The notes under the pieces were generated by a model, which was not told where the DNA came from, searched no databases, and was given only the letters and a program-made list of their open reading frames with translations. Source: Aquitalea aquatilis (GTDB taxonomy: Bacteria > Pseudomonadota > Gammaproteobacteria > Burkholderiales > Chromobacteriaceae). From it: 64,000 bases of DNA. Shown here piece by piece: positions 27,209 to 36,453 of this stretch. Each line of letters starts with the position of its first letter. Positions within the stretch are counted from its first letter, which is position 1. Where the stretch lies: the NCBI RefSeq assembly GCF_005155025.1, contig NZ_CP039731.1:1984001-2048000 (forward strand), read 5' to 3'. Position numbers and translations under genes: made by a program.

Positions 27209-29176
27209 ATGCATTCGCTTGCTCCCATTGTGCTGGTTCTGCTGGCCGCCGTACTGTCCGTTACCCTGTGTCGCAGCCTGCGGGTGCCGCCGATGCTGGG
27301 CTATCTGGTGGTGGGCTTTCTGGCCGGCCCCGGCGTGACCAGCCTGATTCCAGATGGCGAGGAAACCCAGTTTCTTGGTGAGATCGGCATTGTTTTCATG
27401 ATGTTCTCCATCGGGCTGGAGTTCTCCCTGCCCAAGCTGCGGGCGATGCGGCACCTGGTGTTTGGCCTGGGGCTGGCGCAGGTGCTGGCGACCATGCTGC
27501 TGATTGCGCTGGTGATGGGCTGGCTCTCTGGCTCGGCGCTGTCCGGTTTTGCCGTGGGTGGTGCGCTGGCCATGTCATCCACCGCCATTGTCAGCAAGCT
27601 GTTGACCGAGCGGCTGGAGCTGAATCAGCAGCACGGCCAGCTGGCCATTGGCGTGCTGCTGTTCCAGGACATTGCGGTGGTGCCCTTGCTGATCCTGCTG
27701 CCGGCCTTTGCCGGGGGCAGCGAAACCTTGTGGATGGATCTGGGGCTGGCTGCGGTGAAAGTGGTGGTGGTGATGGCCCTGCTGCTGTTCTTCGGGCAGC
27801 GCCTGGTGCGGCCGTGGTTTCATCTGGTGGCGCGTCAGCGCTCCGGCGAGCTGTTCATGATCAATGTGTTGCTGATCACCCTGGGGGTGGCCTGGCTGAC
27901 CGAGTTGTCCGGCCTGTCGCTGGCGCTGGGGGCCTTTGTGGCCGGCATGCTGATTTCCGAAACCGAATACCGCTACCAGGTGGAAGAAGACATCAAGCCC
28001 TTCCGCGACATCCTGCTGGGCTTTTTCTTTGTCACGGTAGGCATGCGGCTGCAACTGTCGGTGCTGTTTGAGCGCTTTGGCGAAGTGGCGCTGATGCTGG
28101 GCCTGCTGCTGCTGGCCAAGCTGGCCATTGTGTTTGTACTGGGGCGTTTGTTGCGCCATCAGCCCAATCATTCCATGCGTGCTGGCCTCGCGCTGGCGCA
28201 GGGTGGGGAGTTCGGCTTCGTGTTGCTGGCCCTGTCCGGCAACCTGGGGCTGATTGCCGAAAGCACCGAGCAAGCGGCCATTGCCGCCATTTTGCTGTCG
28301 ATGCTGGTGGCACCGTTCATGATCATGCACGGCGAAGCCATTACCCGCCGGCTGGTGAAGCAGGACTGGATGATGCAGGCTTTCAGCCTGCACCACTTGC
28401 TGGTGGAGAGCATGGGCAAGTCCGACCATGTGCTGATTTGCGGCTATGGCCGTAGCGGTCAGGCGCTGGCCCGTTTGCTGGAAACCGAAAGCATTCCCTT
28501 TTTCGCGCTGGATATGGACCCGGAGCGGGTGCGCGAGGCCGGTGAGGCGGGCGACCCGGTGGTGTTCGGCGATGCTGGCAAGAAGGAAGTGCTGGTGGCC
28601 GGTGGCCTGATGCGGGCCAAGGTGGTGGTGGTGACGTTTGCCGATACCCATGCCGCCTTGCGCATTCTGCATACGGTGCAGGCTGCCAGGCCGGATCTGC
28701 CGGTGATCGTGCGCACCGTTGATGACAGCGATATCGATTTGCTGCGCAAGGCCGGTGCGGACGAGGTGGTGGCCGAGGTAATGGAGGGCAGCCTGATGTT
28801 GGCCTCGCAGGCGCTGATGGTGCTGGGCGTGCCGCTGAACCGGGTGCTGCGCCGTATCCGTTCGGTGCGGGAAGAACGCTACAACCTGTTTCGTGGCTTC
28901 TTCCGTGGTGCCAGTGATGATGCCGAGGGGCTGGACGAGGCGCTGGTGCCGCGTTTGCTCAGTATTCAGGCTTGCCCCGGTGCCCATGCCATCGGTCGGC
29001 CATTGGGTGAGCTGCATCTGGAAGGGCTGGGGGTGGAGGTGAAGTCGGTGCGCCGCAACAGTATTCGCCGGCTGGACTTCGATGCCGATTTTGAAATCGA
29101 TGCCAACGATGTGCTGGTGCTGCTGGGTACGCCAGAGCAACTGGCGCTGGCCGAGGCGCGGATTCTGGAAGGCTGA
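27209..29176 (+). CDS. CPA2-family monovalent cation:proton antiporter with RCK domains (KefC/YbaL-like)
   Basis: 655 residues. About 12 transmembrane helices make up the Na+/H+-exchanger domain (residues ~1-380); MLGYLVVGFLAGPGV and LFQDIAVVPLLILL contain the acidic ion-pathway residues. A TrkA-N/RCK domain follows (~410-530; ICGYGRSGQALARLLE is its Rossmann loop with DMDP for the nucleotide ribose). A TrkA-C domain covers ~565-650. The presence of TrkA-C and the length are closer to KefB/C and YbaL than to simple antiporters. No KefF/G partner gene lies nearby, so glutathione gating is unproven. The ATG is preceded by AGGAG at about 12 nt. Confidence 0.88.
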   Translation: MHSLAPIVLVLLAAVLSVTLCRSLRVPPMLGYLVVGFLAGPGVTSLIPDGEETQFLGEIGIVFMMFSIGLEFSLPKLRAMRHLVFGLGLAQVLATMLLIALVMGWLSGSALSGFAVGGALAMSSTAIVSKLLTERLELNQQHGQLAIGVLLFQDIAVVPLLILLPAFAGGSETLWMDLGLAAVKVVVVMALLLFFGQRLVRPWFHLVARQRSGELFMINVLLITLGVAWLTELSGLSLALGAFVAGMLISETEYRYQVEEDIKPFRDILLGFFFVTVGMRLQLSVLFERFGEVALMLGLLLLAKLAIVFVLGRLLRHQPNHSMRAGLALAQGGEFGFVLLALSGNLGLIAESTEQAAIAAILLSMLVAPFMIMHGEAITRRLVKQDWMMQAFSLHHLLVESMGKSDHVLICGYGRSGQALARLLETESIPFFALDMDPERVREAGEAGDPVVFGDAGKKEVLVAGGLMRAKVVVVTFADTHAALRILHTVQAARPDLPVIVRTVDDSDIDLLRKAGADEVVAEVMEGSLMLASQALMVLGVPLNRVLRRIRSVREERYNLFRGFFRGASDDAEGLDEALVPRLLSIQACPGAHAIGRPLGELHLEGLGVEVKSVRRNSIRRLDFDADFEIDANDVLVLLGTPEQLALAEARILEG

Positions 29177-29218
29177 AAGGCTGAAAGGCTGACTGGTCGC
29201 CTGTCCCCGCTGCAATGA

Positions 29219-29247
29219 ACAAGGCCGTGTCATCGACACGGCCTTGT
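29219..29247. terminator. Bidirectional terminator between antiporter and AsmA-family genes
   Basis: Perfect 13-bp stem (ACAAGGCCGTGTC and complement) with loop ATC. It lies between two convergent genes. U-tracts are weak on both sides. Confidence 0.7.
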
Positions 29248-29270
29248 GCTTGTCTGCCCGGCCTGCTGGC

Positions 29271-31421
29271 TCAGGGCAGAATGGTAGTGATCTGCTTTTT
29301 CAGCTCTTGCTTCAGTGCCTGCTGCTTTTCGCCTTCGGTCTTCTTGCCCTTGACCATGGCGTTGAAGTCCAGCGCATACACTGGTGCATTCAGCGGGCCG
29401 GTAATCTTCAGCGGCACGTTGACCCCCTTCAGGCGGCTGAACTCCTGCGGGTTGGCCTCTACATCCATGGTGTAGTCGACGATGTTCTGTGTCAGGTCGA
29501 CCTTGCCCGAACCCTTCACGTTAACCAGCTGCGACGCCAGCTGCATGTTCTGGCTGCGGGCCACGCCCTTGTCCAGCCGGAAGCCGGCTGACAGCGTCGA
29601 GAAGGTGGTTTTCTGATCGGCCTGGGCCTGGGTATTCCACTCTTTCAGCTCGGCTGGCAGGTTTTTCAGTGCGGCCACCAGGTCGATGCCGGACAGCGCG
29701 CCCTTGTTCAGGCTGGTTTCCACCGAGCCGGTCAAGGTATTGCGCAGGTCGAGGAAGGATTTGCCATCCGCACTGATGTTGATCTGGCCATTGCCCTTGC
29801 CGTCCAGACGGCTGAAGTTGAACAGATCGACCAGCAGCGGGCGGATATTCATGTCCTTCAGCGTTTGTTTGAGCTCCAGGTGAGGCGTATCGCGGCGCGC
29901 CAGCAAGATGTCGCCTTGCAAGCGGCCCTGATAGATGTCGGCCGACATCTGGTCCAGCTCCAGTTCGCGCGGATTGATGCGCACGCTGGCGCTCAGGTTG
30001 TTCATGCGGAAACGGCCCATGGCCAGTTCACCGACGGCGATCTTGCCGGTCAGGTCGAAATAGTCGAGCCAGTCGAGCGGAATCGGCTTGCTGTTCTGGA
30101 AGATGGCCACCGGGTCGCCCTTGCTTTCTGGCAGGTAGCGGTTGAGGTCGAGCTTGCCAACCGACAAGGTGGCCTCATGGCGCGGTTTCATCAGGCCGAA
30201 CTGGCTTACCGTTACCGACAGGTCGGAGCCATCCAGCTTGCCGGCCACGCGCAGATTGAGGCGCGGTTCGTCCAGATCGCCATCCAGCGCACCTTCCATG
30301 CTGGAAAACAGCTTGCCGCGCGGCAGCAGCGGCGTGGTGAGCGTGGCGGTCATGTTCAGCGGCTGCATGCGCAGCTGTTTCATGCCCATCAGCGCGAGTG
30401 GGGCATCCAGCTTGAAGTTGAGCCGGGTATCGCCGGCCTGCCAGTTGAAGTCGCCCTTGACCTTGTCTGCGGCCAGTCCGCCTTCGGTGAGCTTGAGGTT
30501 GTCCAGGCCGGCATCCAGCTGGTACTGGCTGTGGGCGTAATTGAGCTTGCCGGCCAGATGGGCGGAAGGCATGGTGATTTCATTGAAGCTGGCGTTCAGC
30601 TCCGGCACTTTCAGCTCCAGCTGGCTGCTGGGGCGTTCGCTGCTGAAGTTGAAGCCGAGATCCTTGCCGGTGGTTTGCAGCGTGGCGAAGTTCAGTTTGT
30701 ACTGGCCGGTGGCGGCAAACTTGCTCTCACCCAGGCCGGGCAGCTCGGACAGGGCAACGGCATCCACTTTTTCCAGGCTGACCTGATCGTCCTGAATGGT
30801 GAGCGGAGTGCTGATGGCCAGGCGAATGGGGCGTTTGCCATTGCTGAGAATGGCGGCGGCGCTCAGGTTGGCGCTGCTGCGCAGGTCGTCGGCATCCAGG
30901 CTGATGGTATCGAGCTTCTGGTCATTGCCGGTCATGCGGTCGGAGTAGACCAGCGTGCCTTCGCGCACCAGCAGGCTGTCCAGCTTCATGCTGACATTGC
31001 CCGGTGTATGGCGCTGGAACAGGTCCATTACCGACAGCCGGCCATCGGCGGCGCGGATGATGCTGGCGCTGACGCCATGTAGTTCCAGTGCCTTGATTTC
31101 GCGGTTGCCGGTTAAGAGCGGCAGCCAGGACAGATAAACGTCCAGCTGTTCTACCCGGGCAAAGGGCAGGCTGCTGCCGGGTTCGCTGATGGTGAGCTGG
31201 TGAATGCTGAGGCCGGGCGAGGGGAAGAGCGTGGGGCTGATCTTGCCTTCCACCACCACCTGGCGCTGGGTATCGCGCAGTGAGGCAGCGAGGGTGGTCC
31301 TGATCGACGCTTCATCGAATTTCCAGAAAATCAGTGCCTGGATAATGACAAACAGCGTCAGCAGCGTCGTCGCGCCGTAGACCGAGATACGAAGCCATAG
31401 CCGGCCGGAGTTCCATTTCAT
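29271..31421 (-). CDS. AsmA-family protein
   Basis: 716 residues: one N-terminal membrane helix (GATTLLTLFVIIQALIFWKF) and a long periplasmic region. The N-terminal AsmA domain has LRDTQRQVVVEGKISPTLFPSPGLSIHQLTI. The C-terminal AsmA_2-like part has LDGKGNGQINISADGKSFLDLRNTLTGSVETSLNKGALSGIDL and VDYTMDVEANPQEFSRLKGVNVPLKITGPL. AsmA-like proteins are predicted bridge-like lipid carriers between inner and outer membranes. The gene is alone, with a 682-bp gap upstream. Confidence 0.88.
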   Translation of the reverse strand: MKWNSGRLWLRISVYGATTLLTLFVIIQALIFWKFDEASIRTTLAASLRDTQRQVVVEGKISPTLFPSPGLSIHQLTISEPGSSLPFARVEQLDVYLSWLPLLTGNREIKALELHGVSASIIRAADGRLSVMDLFQRHTPGNVSMKLDSLLVREGTLVYSDRMTGNDQKLDTISLDADDLRSSANLSAAAILSNGKRPIRLAISTPLTIQDDQVSLEKVDAVALSELPGLGESKFAATGQYKLNFATLQTTGKDLGFNFSSERPSSQLELKVPELNASFNEITMPSAHLAGKLNYAHSQYQLDAGLDNLKLTEGGLAADKVKGDFNWQAGDTRLNFKLDAPLALMGMKQLRMQPLNMTATLTTPLLPRGKLFSSMEGALDGDLDEPRLNLRVAGKLDGSDLSVTVSQFGLMKPRHEATLSVGKLDLNRYLPESKGDPVAIFQNSKPIPLDWLDYFDLTGKIAVGELAMGRFRMNNLSASVRINPRELELDQMSADIYQGRLQGDILLARRDTPHLELKQTLKDMNIRPLLVDLFNFSRLDGKGNGQINISADGKSFLDLRNTLTGSVETSLNKGALSGIDLVAALKNLPAELKEWNTQAQADQKTTFSTLSAGFRLDKGVARSQNMQLASQLVNVKGSGKVDLTQNIVDYTMDVEANPQEFSRLKGVNVPLKITGPLNAPVYALDFNAMVKGKKTEGEKQQALKQELKKQITTILP

Positions 31422-32103
31422 GAGTGCGTCTTCGGGGGGCTTAGCAGGATGATGTTATTTGCAAGCATGGTGTGGCTGACAGGGGCTTGGCAGCCGCTTG
31501 CCCAAATTTGGCGAAGCCAAAATATTACCGGGCAGCCGGCATTTGTAAAGCGTGAATTTTAGCATGCTTTAGCAGGTGGGCCGTAATCGGCCGGCAAGCC
31601 CCGGGAAATCAGGCGTAGCAGGGGATTGAATGGCCATGTTGCTGTCGAATTTCCATCCGCCCTGTGCTGGCTTTGGCGCAGCGGTCAGTGGCCAGGGCTG
31701 CTCGTGAGCACTCGCGATGCAAGCAAGGGCAGCCCACCTGTCGATATGCGCGCAAGGGGGACTTGCATGCGTAGCTTCCGGCCATGTGCCGGAGCCATGT
31801 CAACGTACTATGTCAGGCCGTAAATGGTCAGGCCGTAAACAGTCAGGCCGTAAATGGCGGCTGCCCAGACGGCAATATCGTCAGCGAGCGGACCTGTGCT
31901 TGAGTCGCGTGACCGGGCTGTTTTCTGCGGTGATTTCAGCTTTTTTGCCACGGTGTGGCGGCGGAAAAGTGGCACTGCCTGCTGGCTTTTTTCATGTCGT
32001 GCATTCACTTGATCTGGAGCAAATGCCGTCAATGCGGCGAGGCGCAGCATCCCACCCACAATAGTATTAGTAAATAATTATTTATCGATTGGGGATGTGT
32101 TCG
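31422..32103. other. 682-bp intergenic region between AsmA-family gene and amtB
   Basis: No convincing gene. It contains the hairpin TTTGGCGAAGCCAAA (31506-31520), the palindrome AGCATGCT (31562-31569), three tandem 15-bp repeats (31812-31856, listed separately) and an AT-rich stretch (32061-32090) before the amtB ribosome-binding site. Short reading frames here lack ribosome-binding support and family resemblance. A TGGCAC at 31970 is not at sigma-54 spacing from a GC. Confidence 0.6.
31812..31856. repeat. Three tandem 15-bp repeats
   Basis: GTCAGGCCGTAAATG, GTCAGGCCGTAAACA and GTCAGGCCGTAAATG are contiguous. As the unit is a multiple of three, the reverse strand reads IYGLT-VYGLT-IYGLT in one frame, but no gene could be supported there. 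Confidence 0.9.
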
Positions 32104-33348
32104 ATGACGACTTCGCTCATGCCGCTTAATGTCGGCAATACCGGCTTCATGCTGCTCTGCGCCAGCCTGGTCATGTTAATGACGCCTGGTCTGGCTTTCT
32201 TTTATGGTGGTCTGGTCGGCCGCAAGAATGTGCTGACCATCATGGCCCAAAGCTTCATGTCACTGGGCTGGACCACGGTGCTGTGGTTTGCCTTTGGCTA
32301 TTCGATGTGCTTTGGCCCGACATGGCACGGCATCGTGGGTGACCCCACCTACTATGCCTTCATGCATGGCGTGACCCTGCATACCATGTATACCGGCAAC
32401 GACGCCGGCATACCGCTGATCGTGCACGTGGCCTATCAGATGATGTTCGCCATCATCACTCCCGCGCTGATCACCGGTGCCTTTGCCAACCGGGTCACGG
32501 TGAAAGCGTATTTCCTGTTTCTCACCGGCTGGCTGGTGTTGGTCTACTTCCCCTTTGTCCACATGATCTGGAGTCCTGACGGCCTGCTGGCCAAGTGGGG
32601 CGTGCTCGATTTTGCCGGCGGCATCGTGGTGCACAACACCGCCGGTTTCGCCGCGCTGGCCTCCGTGCTGTATGTGGGACGCCGCTCGGTGGTAGAAAAC
32701 AAACCGCACAATGTGCCGCTGATTGCCCTGGGTACCGGCTTGCTGTGGTTTGGCTGGTATGGCTTCAATGCCGGCTCGGAATTGCGCGTGGATTACATCA
32801 CCGCATCGGCCTTTCTCAATACCGACGTAGCCGCCTCGTTTGCCGGCACGGCGTGGTTTTTCCTGGAGTGGTCGCATGCCCGTCAGCCCAAATTCATCGG
32901 CTTGCTGACCGGCGCGGTGGCTGGCCTGGCCACCATTACCCCGGCGGCGGGTTATGTCTCGCTGGGTACTGCCGCAGTCATCGGCGTGATTGCTGCGGTC
33001 GTCTGCTACTACGCAGTGCAATTGAAAAACCGTCTGGGTTGGGATGATGCGCTGGATGTCTGGGGCGTACACGGTGTGGGCGGCCTGTTGGGCACACTGC
33101 TGCTGGGCGTGTTTGCCAGCAAGGCCTGGAACCCGGCCGGCGCGGATGGCCTGTTGATGGGTAACCCGGATTTCCTGTGGAAACAGGTGGTGGCCGCGGT
33201 GGTGTCCGGCTTGTGGGCCTTCGGCTTTACCTACGGCATGCTCTGGCTGATCAACAAGATGACGCCGGTACTGATTGACGAGCATACGCAGGAAACCGGG
33301 CTGGATCAGACCCTGCATGGCGAGGAAGCCTACAGCGGTTCGCTCTGA
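32104..33348 (+). CDS. amtB: Ammonium transporter (Amt family)
   Basis: 414 residues from ATG 32104, with GGGGA nine nt upstream (a TTG at 32089 would only add five residues). Eleven predicted transmembrane helices. Family signatures: MTPGLAFFYGGLVGRKNVL, the conserved twin histidines in VVHNTAGFAALA and DVWGVHGVGGLLGTLLLG, and the recruitment-site Asp before GLL in PDGLL. There is no glnK next to it, unlike many proteobacterial amtB loci, so PII control must act in trans. No cleavable signal peptide is evident. Confidence 0.95.
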   Translation: MTTSLMPLNVGNTGFMLLCASLVMLMTPGLAFFYGGLVGRKNVLTIMAQSFMSLGWTTVLWFAFGYSMCFGPTWHGIVGDPTYYAFMHGVTLHTMYTGNDAGIPLIVHVAYQMMFAIITPALITGAFANRVTVKAYFLFLTGWLVLVYFPFVHMIWSPDGLLAKWGVLDFAGGIVVHNTAGFAALASVLYVGRRSVVENKPHNVPLIALGTGLLWFGWYGFNAGSELRVDYITASAFLNTDVAASFAGTAWFFLEWSHARQPKFIGLLTGAVAGLATITPAAGYVSLGTAAVIGVIAAVVCYYAVQLKNRLGWDDALDVWGVHGVGGLLGTLLLGVFASKAWNPAGADGLLMGNPDFLWKQVVAAVVSGLWAFGFTYGMLWLINKMTPVLIDEHTQETGLDQTLHGEEAYSGSL

Positions 33349-33398
33349 ACAGGGTGACTGGCAAAACCAGACCGGTTGCCAGCTATCGACCAGACAAG

Positions 33399-33430
33399 AA
33401 AAAAGCCAACCGCTGACGGTTGGCTTTTTC
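33399..33430. terminator. Bidirectional terminator of amtB and tRNA-Gly
   Basis: AAAAAGCCAACCG and its complement around CTGA, with A-run before and T-run after, so it works in both directions. It sits about 50 nt past amtB and just downstream of the reverse-strand tRNA gene. Confidence 0.9.
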
Positions 33431-33463
33431 TTTTGCAGATCAAGGATCTACAGGAATTCGGTA

Positions 33464-33537
33464 TGGAGCGGGCGATGGGAATCGAACCCACGGCACAAGC
33501 TTGGGAAGCTTGGGTATTACCATTATACGACGCCCGC
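33464..33537 (-). tRNA. tRNA-Gly (anticodon CCC)
   Basis: 74 nt including encoded CCA. Reverse strand: acceptor GCGGGCG pairs with CGCCCGC, discriminator U then CCA. Anticodon stem CAAGC/GCTTG holds the loop TTCCCAA, giving anticodon CCC (GGG codons). T-loop is TTCGATT. It matches the enteric glyU-type tRNA closely. Confidence 0.95.
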
Positions 33538-33815
33538 GAAGGGTGGCATTGTAACCGGGTTTTGCATTGCTGGGTAGCCGCTTGTGTGATGTCGGCCAAG
33601 GGGCGGTGCTGGTGGGGGAGGGCATGCGGTGGTGGCTATCCCGTGGCGGTGCTGCCCTGGGCGGCAGGGTGGGCCGGCGCTGATACAAAATCAGCACATT
33701 AATCCGCTTGTTTTAGCCTGGGTCGCAGGGGAGTATTCCGCACGATGCCCGCGGAATAATTTGACAGTCGCGCGGGTACTGGCGCGCCGCCGTGTCGAGC
33801 AAGGGAGGAATGGTG

Positions 33816-34382
33816 ATGGCAGAAGAGGAATACGAAATCGCGGGTCTGCATGAAAAGCTGCTGGAGGAAGAAGCGGAAAAAGGCCAGCTGGCGCAGAAGA
33901 TCGCCTTGCTGACCGCCATTCTGGCCACTATCGGTGCGGTGTTCAGTTACCAGAGCGGTGCCAAGCAGAACGAGGCGCTGTTTCTGAAGAATCAGAGCAT
34001 TCTCAAGCAGTCGGAGGCCTCGGATGCCTGGGGCTATTACCAGGCCAAATCGACCAAGGCGCATCTGGACCAGCTGGCGCTGGTGCTGGTGACCGATCCG
34101 GCGCAAAAGGCCCAGTTCCAGCTTGATCTGCAAAAGCAGGAAAAGCAGAAGCTGGAGCAGCAGAAAAAAGCGGAAGCCTTGCAGGAAGAGTCGCGCCGGC
34201 TGAGCGAGGAGTCGGAGCGGGTATTGCGTCCGCACGAGCGCATGGCGTTGGCGATGACGCTGATCCAGATTGCCGTGGCCATGGCTTCCATCACCGTGCT
34301 GACCCAGCGTCGCTGGCTGCTGGCGGTGTCTATCCTGTCGGCGTTGGGCGGCATCGGTCTGGCAGCAAGCAGCTGGTTTTGA
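33816..34382 (+). CDS. DUF4337-family membrane protein
   Basis: 188 residues from ATG 33816, with GGGAGGA 6 nt upstream; the in-frame GTG at 33792 lies ahead of that ribosome-binding site and was rejected. One membrane span near residues ~25-45 (IALLTAILATIGAVFSY), a long charged coiled coil (~85-150; KQEKQKLEQQKKAEALQEESRRLSEES) and two C-terminal spans (~145-188). This layout fits DUF4337; the function is unknown. It lies 134 nt before hflK in the same direction, so it may be the first gene of that cluster. Confidence 0.8.
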   Translation: MAEEEYEIAGLHEKLLEEEAEKGQLAQKIALLTAILATIGAVFSYQSGAKQNEALFLKNQSILKQSEASDAWGYYQAKSTKAHLDQLALVLVTDPAQKAQFQLDLQKQEKQKLEQQKKAEALQEESRRLSEESERVLRPHERMALAMTLIQIAVAMASITVLTQRRWLLAVSILSALGGIGLAASSWF

Positions 34383-34516
34383 GTGGTGGCAGGGGCGGTG
34401 TGTCATCCGTCATAACCCTGCTGCGTTGTAGACAATGATGGGTGCAGGGCAGGGGCCGGCACCCAGGTCGCTTGCCGGGCAAGCGAGGGCGACCGTCGCC
34501 CAATAGTGAGAGAGGC

Positions 34517-35575
34517 ATGGCTGTGCAACAAGACGAAGCCGGACAACACGCTCCGGCCGCGATAGCGGGCAGTGCCGGGCACCAGCATGGCTGGTCGCAG
34601 CGGCTGGATTACTATCTGGATGTAATGGGCATGCGCGGCAAGGGCCTGCTGTTGCTGGGCGGTCTGCTGGCCACCGGCTGGGTGATGGCGGGTATTTACA
34701 AGGTGCAGCCGGACGAGCAGGGCGTGGTGCTGCGCCTGGGCCGCTGGGTGGATACCACCCAGGCCGGGCTGCATTATCACCTGCCATGGCCGATTGAAAC
34801 CGTGCTGCTGCCCAAGGTCACCCAGATCAAGCAATTGAAACTGGCCAACCTGTTTGACGGCGCGGCCACCGACTCCAGCGACCCGCGCGAAAAGCAGATG
34901 CTGACCGGCGACGAAAACATTGTCGAGGCCGATTGCGCGGTGTTCTGGCGCATCAAGGACGCCGGGCAGTTCCTGTTCAAGGTGAATAATCCGGAAACTT
35001 CGCTGCGTATTGCCGCAGAAAGCGCCATGCGCGAGGTGGTGTCGCGCACGCCGATTCAGGCGGTGATGTCCAACCGCCGCCAGCAGGTGGCTGAAGAAAC
35101 CCGCGCCCTGCTGCAAAGCCGGCTGGATGAAGCCGAAAGCGGCATCATCGTCACCCAGGTGCAGCTGCAGCGGGTGGACCCACCGGCGGCGGTGATCGAT
35201 GCCTTCAACGATGTGCAGCGCGCCCGTGCCGACCAGGAACGTGCCCGCAACGAAGCCCAGGCCTACAGCAACGATATCCTGCCCAAGGCGCGTGGCGATG
35301 CCGCCCGCATCCTGCAGGAAGCGCAGGCCTATCAGAGCCAGGTGGTGAATCTGGCACAGGGCGAGGCCAAGCGCTTTGATTCGGTCTACCAGAGCTATGC
35401 CCAGTCCAAGGATGTCACCGCCTGGCGGCTGTATCTGGACAGCATGGACGAAGTCTTGAAGAAGGCCAGCAAGGTGGTGGTGGATTCGTCTGGCAAGGCT
35501 GGCAATGGCGGCGTGCTGTCGCTGCTGCAATTGCAGGACAAGGACAAACCCAAGCCGGCGAAGGAGACCCGCTGA
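34517..35575 (+). CDS. hflK: HflK-like SPFH/prohibitin-domain protein (FtsH modulator type)
   Basis: 352 residues from ATG 34517 (GAGAGG just upstream). A cytoplasmic N-terminus, one membrane helix (residues ~45-68; GKGLLLLGGLLATGWVMAG), then an SPFH domain (VQPDEQGVVLRLGRW to ~240) and a coiled coil (ARADQERARNEAQAYSNDILPKARGDAARILQEA). Canonical HflK forms a periplasmic cage around FtsH with HflC. The usual hfq-hflX neighbours are absent: here the pair sits with DUF4337, Nramp and TerC genes. It may therefore be a second, specialised hflKC set, which the window alone cannot prove. Its stop overlaps the hflC start by one base. Confidence 0.85.
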   Translation: MAVQQDEAGQHAPAAIAGSAGHQHGWSQRLDYYLDVMGMRGKGLLLLGGLLATGWVMAGIYKVQPDEQGVVLRLGRWVDTTQAGLHYHLPWPIETVLLPKVTQIKQLKLANLFDGAATDSSDPREKQMLTGDENIVEADCAVFWRIKDAGQFLFKVNNPETSLRIAAESAMREVVSRTPIQAVMSNRRQQVAEETRALLQSRLDEAESGIIVTQVQLQRVDPPAAVIDAFNDVQRARADQERARNEAQAYSNDILPKARGDAARILQEAQAYQSQVVNLAQGEAKRFDSVYQSYAQSKDVTAWRLYLDSMDEVLKKASKVVVDSSGKAGNGGVLSLLQLQDKDKPKPAKETR

Positions 35576-36453
35576 TGGCCCGCTCGTACAAAGGCGCCGG
35601 CATCCTCGGCGCGCTGGCAGTGTTGTGGCTGCTGTCCTCCTCTTTCTACACCCTCAGCGAGGGGCAGAAGGGGCTGATCATCCGCCTGGGTGCGCCCATC
35701 GAGGTGGATGCCGAGCCCGGCCTCAAGTTCAAGCTGCCGCTGGTGGACAGCCTGCAGTTTTATGATGTGCGGCTGCAAACGCTGGCACCGCCGCCGGAAC
35801 AGATCATTCTGGGTGATGAAAAACGGCTGGAGGTGGAAACCTACACCCGCTACCGCATTGCCAATCCGCTGCGCTTTTATCAGGCGCTGCGCACGGAAGA
35901 CCAGGCCCGCTTGCAACTGACTCAGCTGGTGAGCACCTCGTTGCGGCGCGAGCTGGGCAAGGTGCCGCTCAAATCCCTGCTATCGGAAGAACGTACCCGC
36001 ATCGTGCAGCAGATCCAGCAGGAAACCGCTACCCGCGCCCGTTCCTTGGGCATCGAAGTCACCGAAGTCCGCCTGCACCGCGCCGACCTGCCGCTGGAAA
36101 CCAGCCAGGCGATTTACGACCGCATGAAGTCGGCCCGCCAGCAGGAAGCACGCGAACTGCGCGCCCAGGGCGGGCAGTGGGCACAGGAAATCCAGGCCAA
36201 GGCCGATGGCGAACGCACGGTGATCCTGTCCGAGGCGCAGCGGCAGAGCGCCATCATTCACGGCGAGGCCGATGCCCAGGCCAACAAGGTGTTGGCGGCG
36301 GCTTTCAGCAAGGACCCCAAGTTCTACAAGTTTTATCGCTCGCTGCAGACTTACCGTCAGGCGCTGTCCGATTCGGCCCCTACCTTGCTGCTGACGCCGG
36401 ATTCGGCGCTGCTGCATGACTTCCGCAACGGGCCGGCAGCCGGCAAGCCATGA
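35575..36453 (+). CDS. hflC: HflC-like SPFH/prohibitin-domain protein
   Basis: 292 residues. N-terminal membrane anchor (GILGALAVLWLLSSSFYTL), SPFH domain beginning LSEGQKGLIIRLGAP, then the HflC-type sequence GIEVTEVRLHRADLPLETSQAIYDRMKSARQQEARELRAQG and ADGERTVILSEAQRQSAIIHGEADAQANKVLA, ending with FYRSLQTYRQAL. ATG 35575 shares a base with the hflK stop. Its TGA overlaps the ATG of the Nramp gene, so metal transporter and SPFH protein are translationally coupled. Confidence 0.88.
   Translation: MARSYKGAGILGALAVLWLLSSSFYTLSEGQKGLIIRLGAPIEVDAEPGLKFKLPLVDSLQFYDVRLQTLAPPPEQIILGDEKRLEVETYTRYRIANPLRFYQALRTEDQARLQLTQLVSTSLRRELGKVPLKSLLSEERTRIVQQIQQETATRARSLGIEVTEVRLHRADLPLETSQAIYDRMKSARQQEARELRAQGGQWAQEIQAKADGERTVILSEAQRQSAIIHGEADAQANKVLAAAFSKDPKFYKFYRSLQTYRQALSDSAPTLLLTPDSALLHDFRNGPAAGKP

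Noticed and set aside
29170-29192. Triple GGCTGAAA tandem at the end of the antiporter gene
   Set aside because: Short slippage-type repeat at a stop codon with no further occurrence.
27575-29239. 554-residue reverse frame across the KefC-type gene
   Set aside because: Glutamine/histidine-rich antisense shadow with no family resemblance.
31960-32000. Sigma-54 promoter upstream of amtB (TGGCAC near 31970)
   Set aside because: The GC of a -12 element is one base too close; no better match was found, so it is not claimed despite rpoN being in the window.
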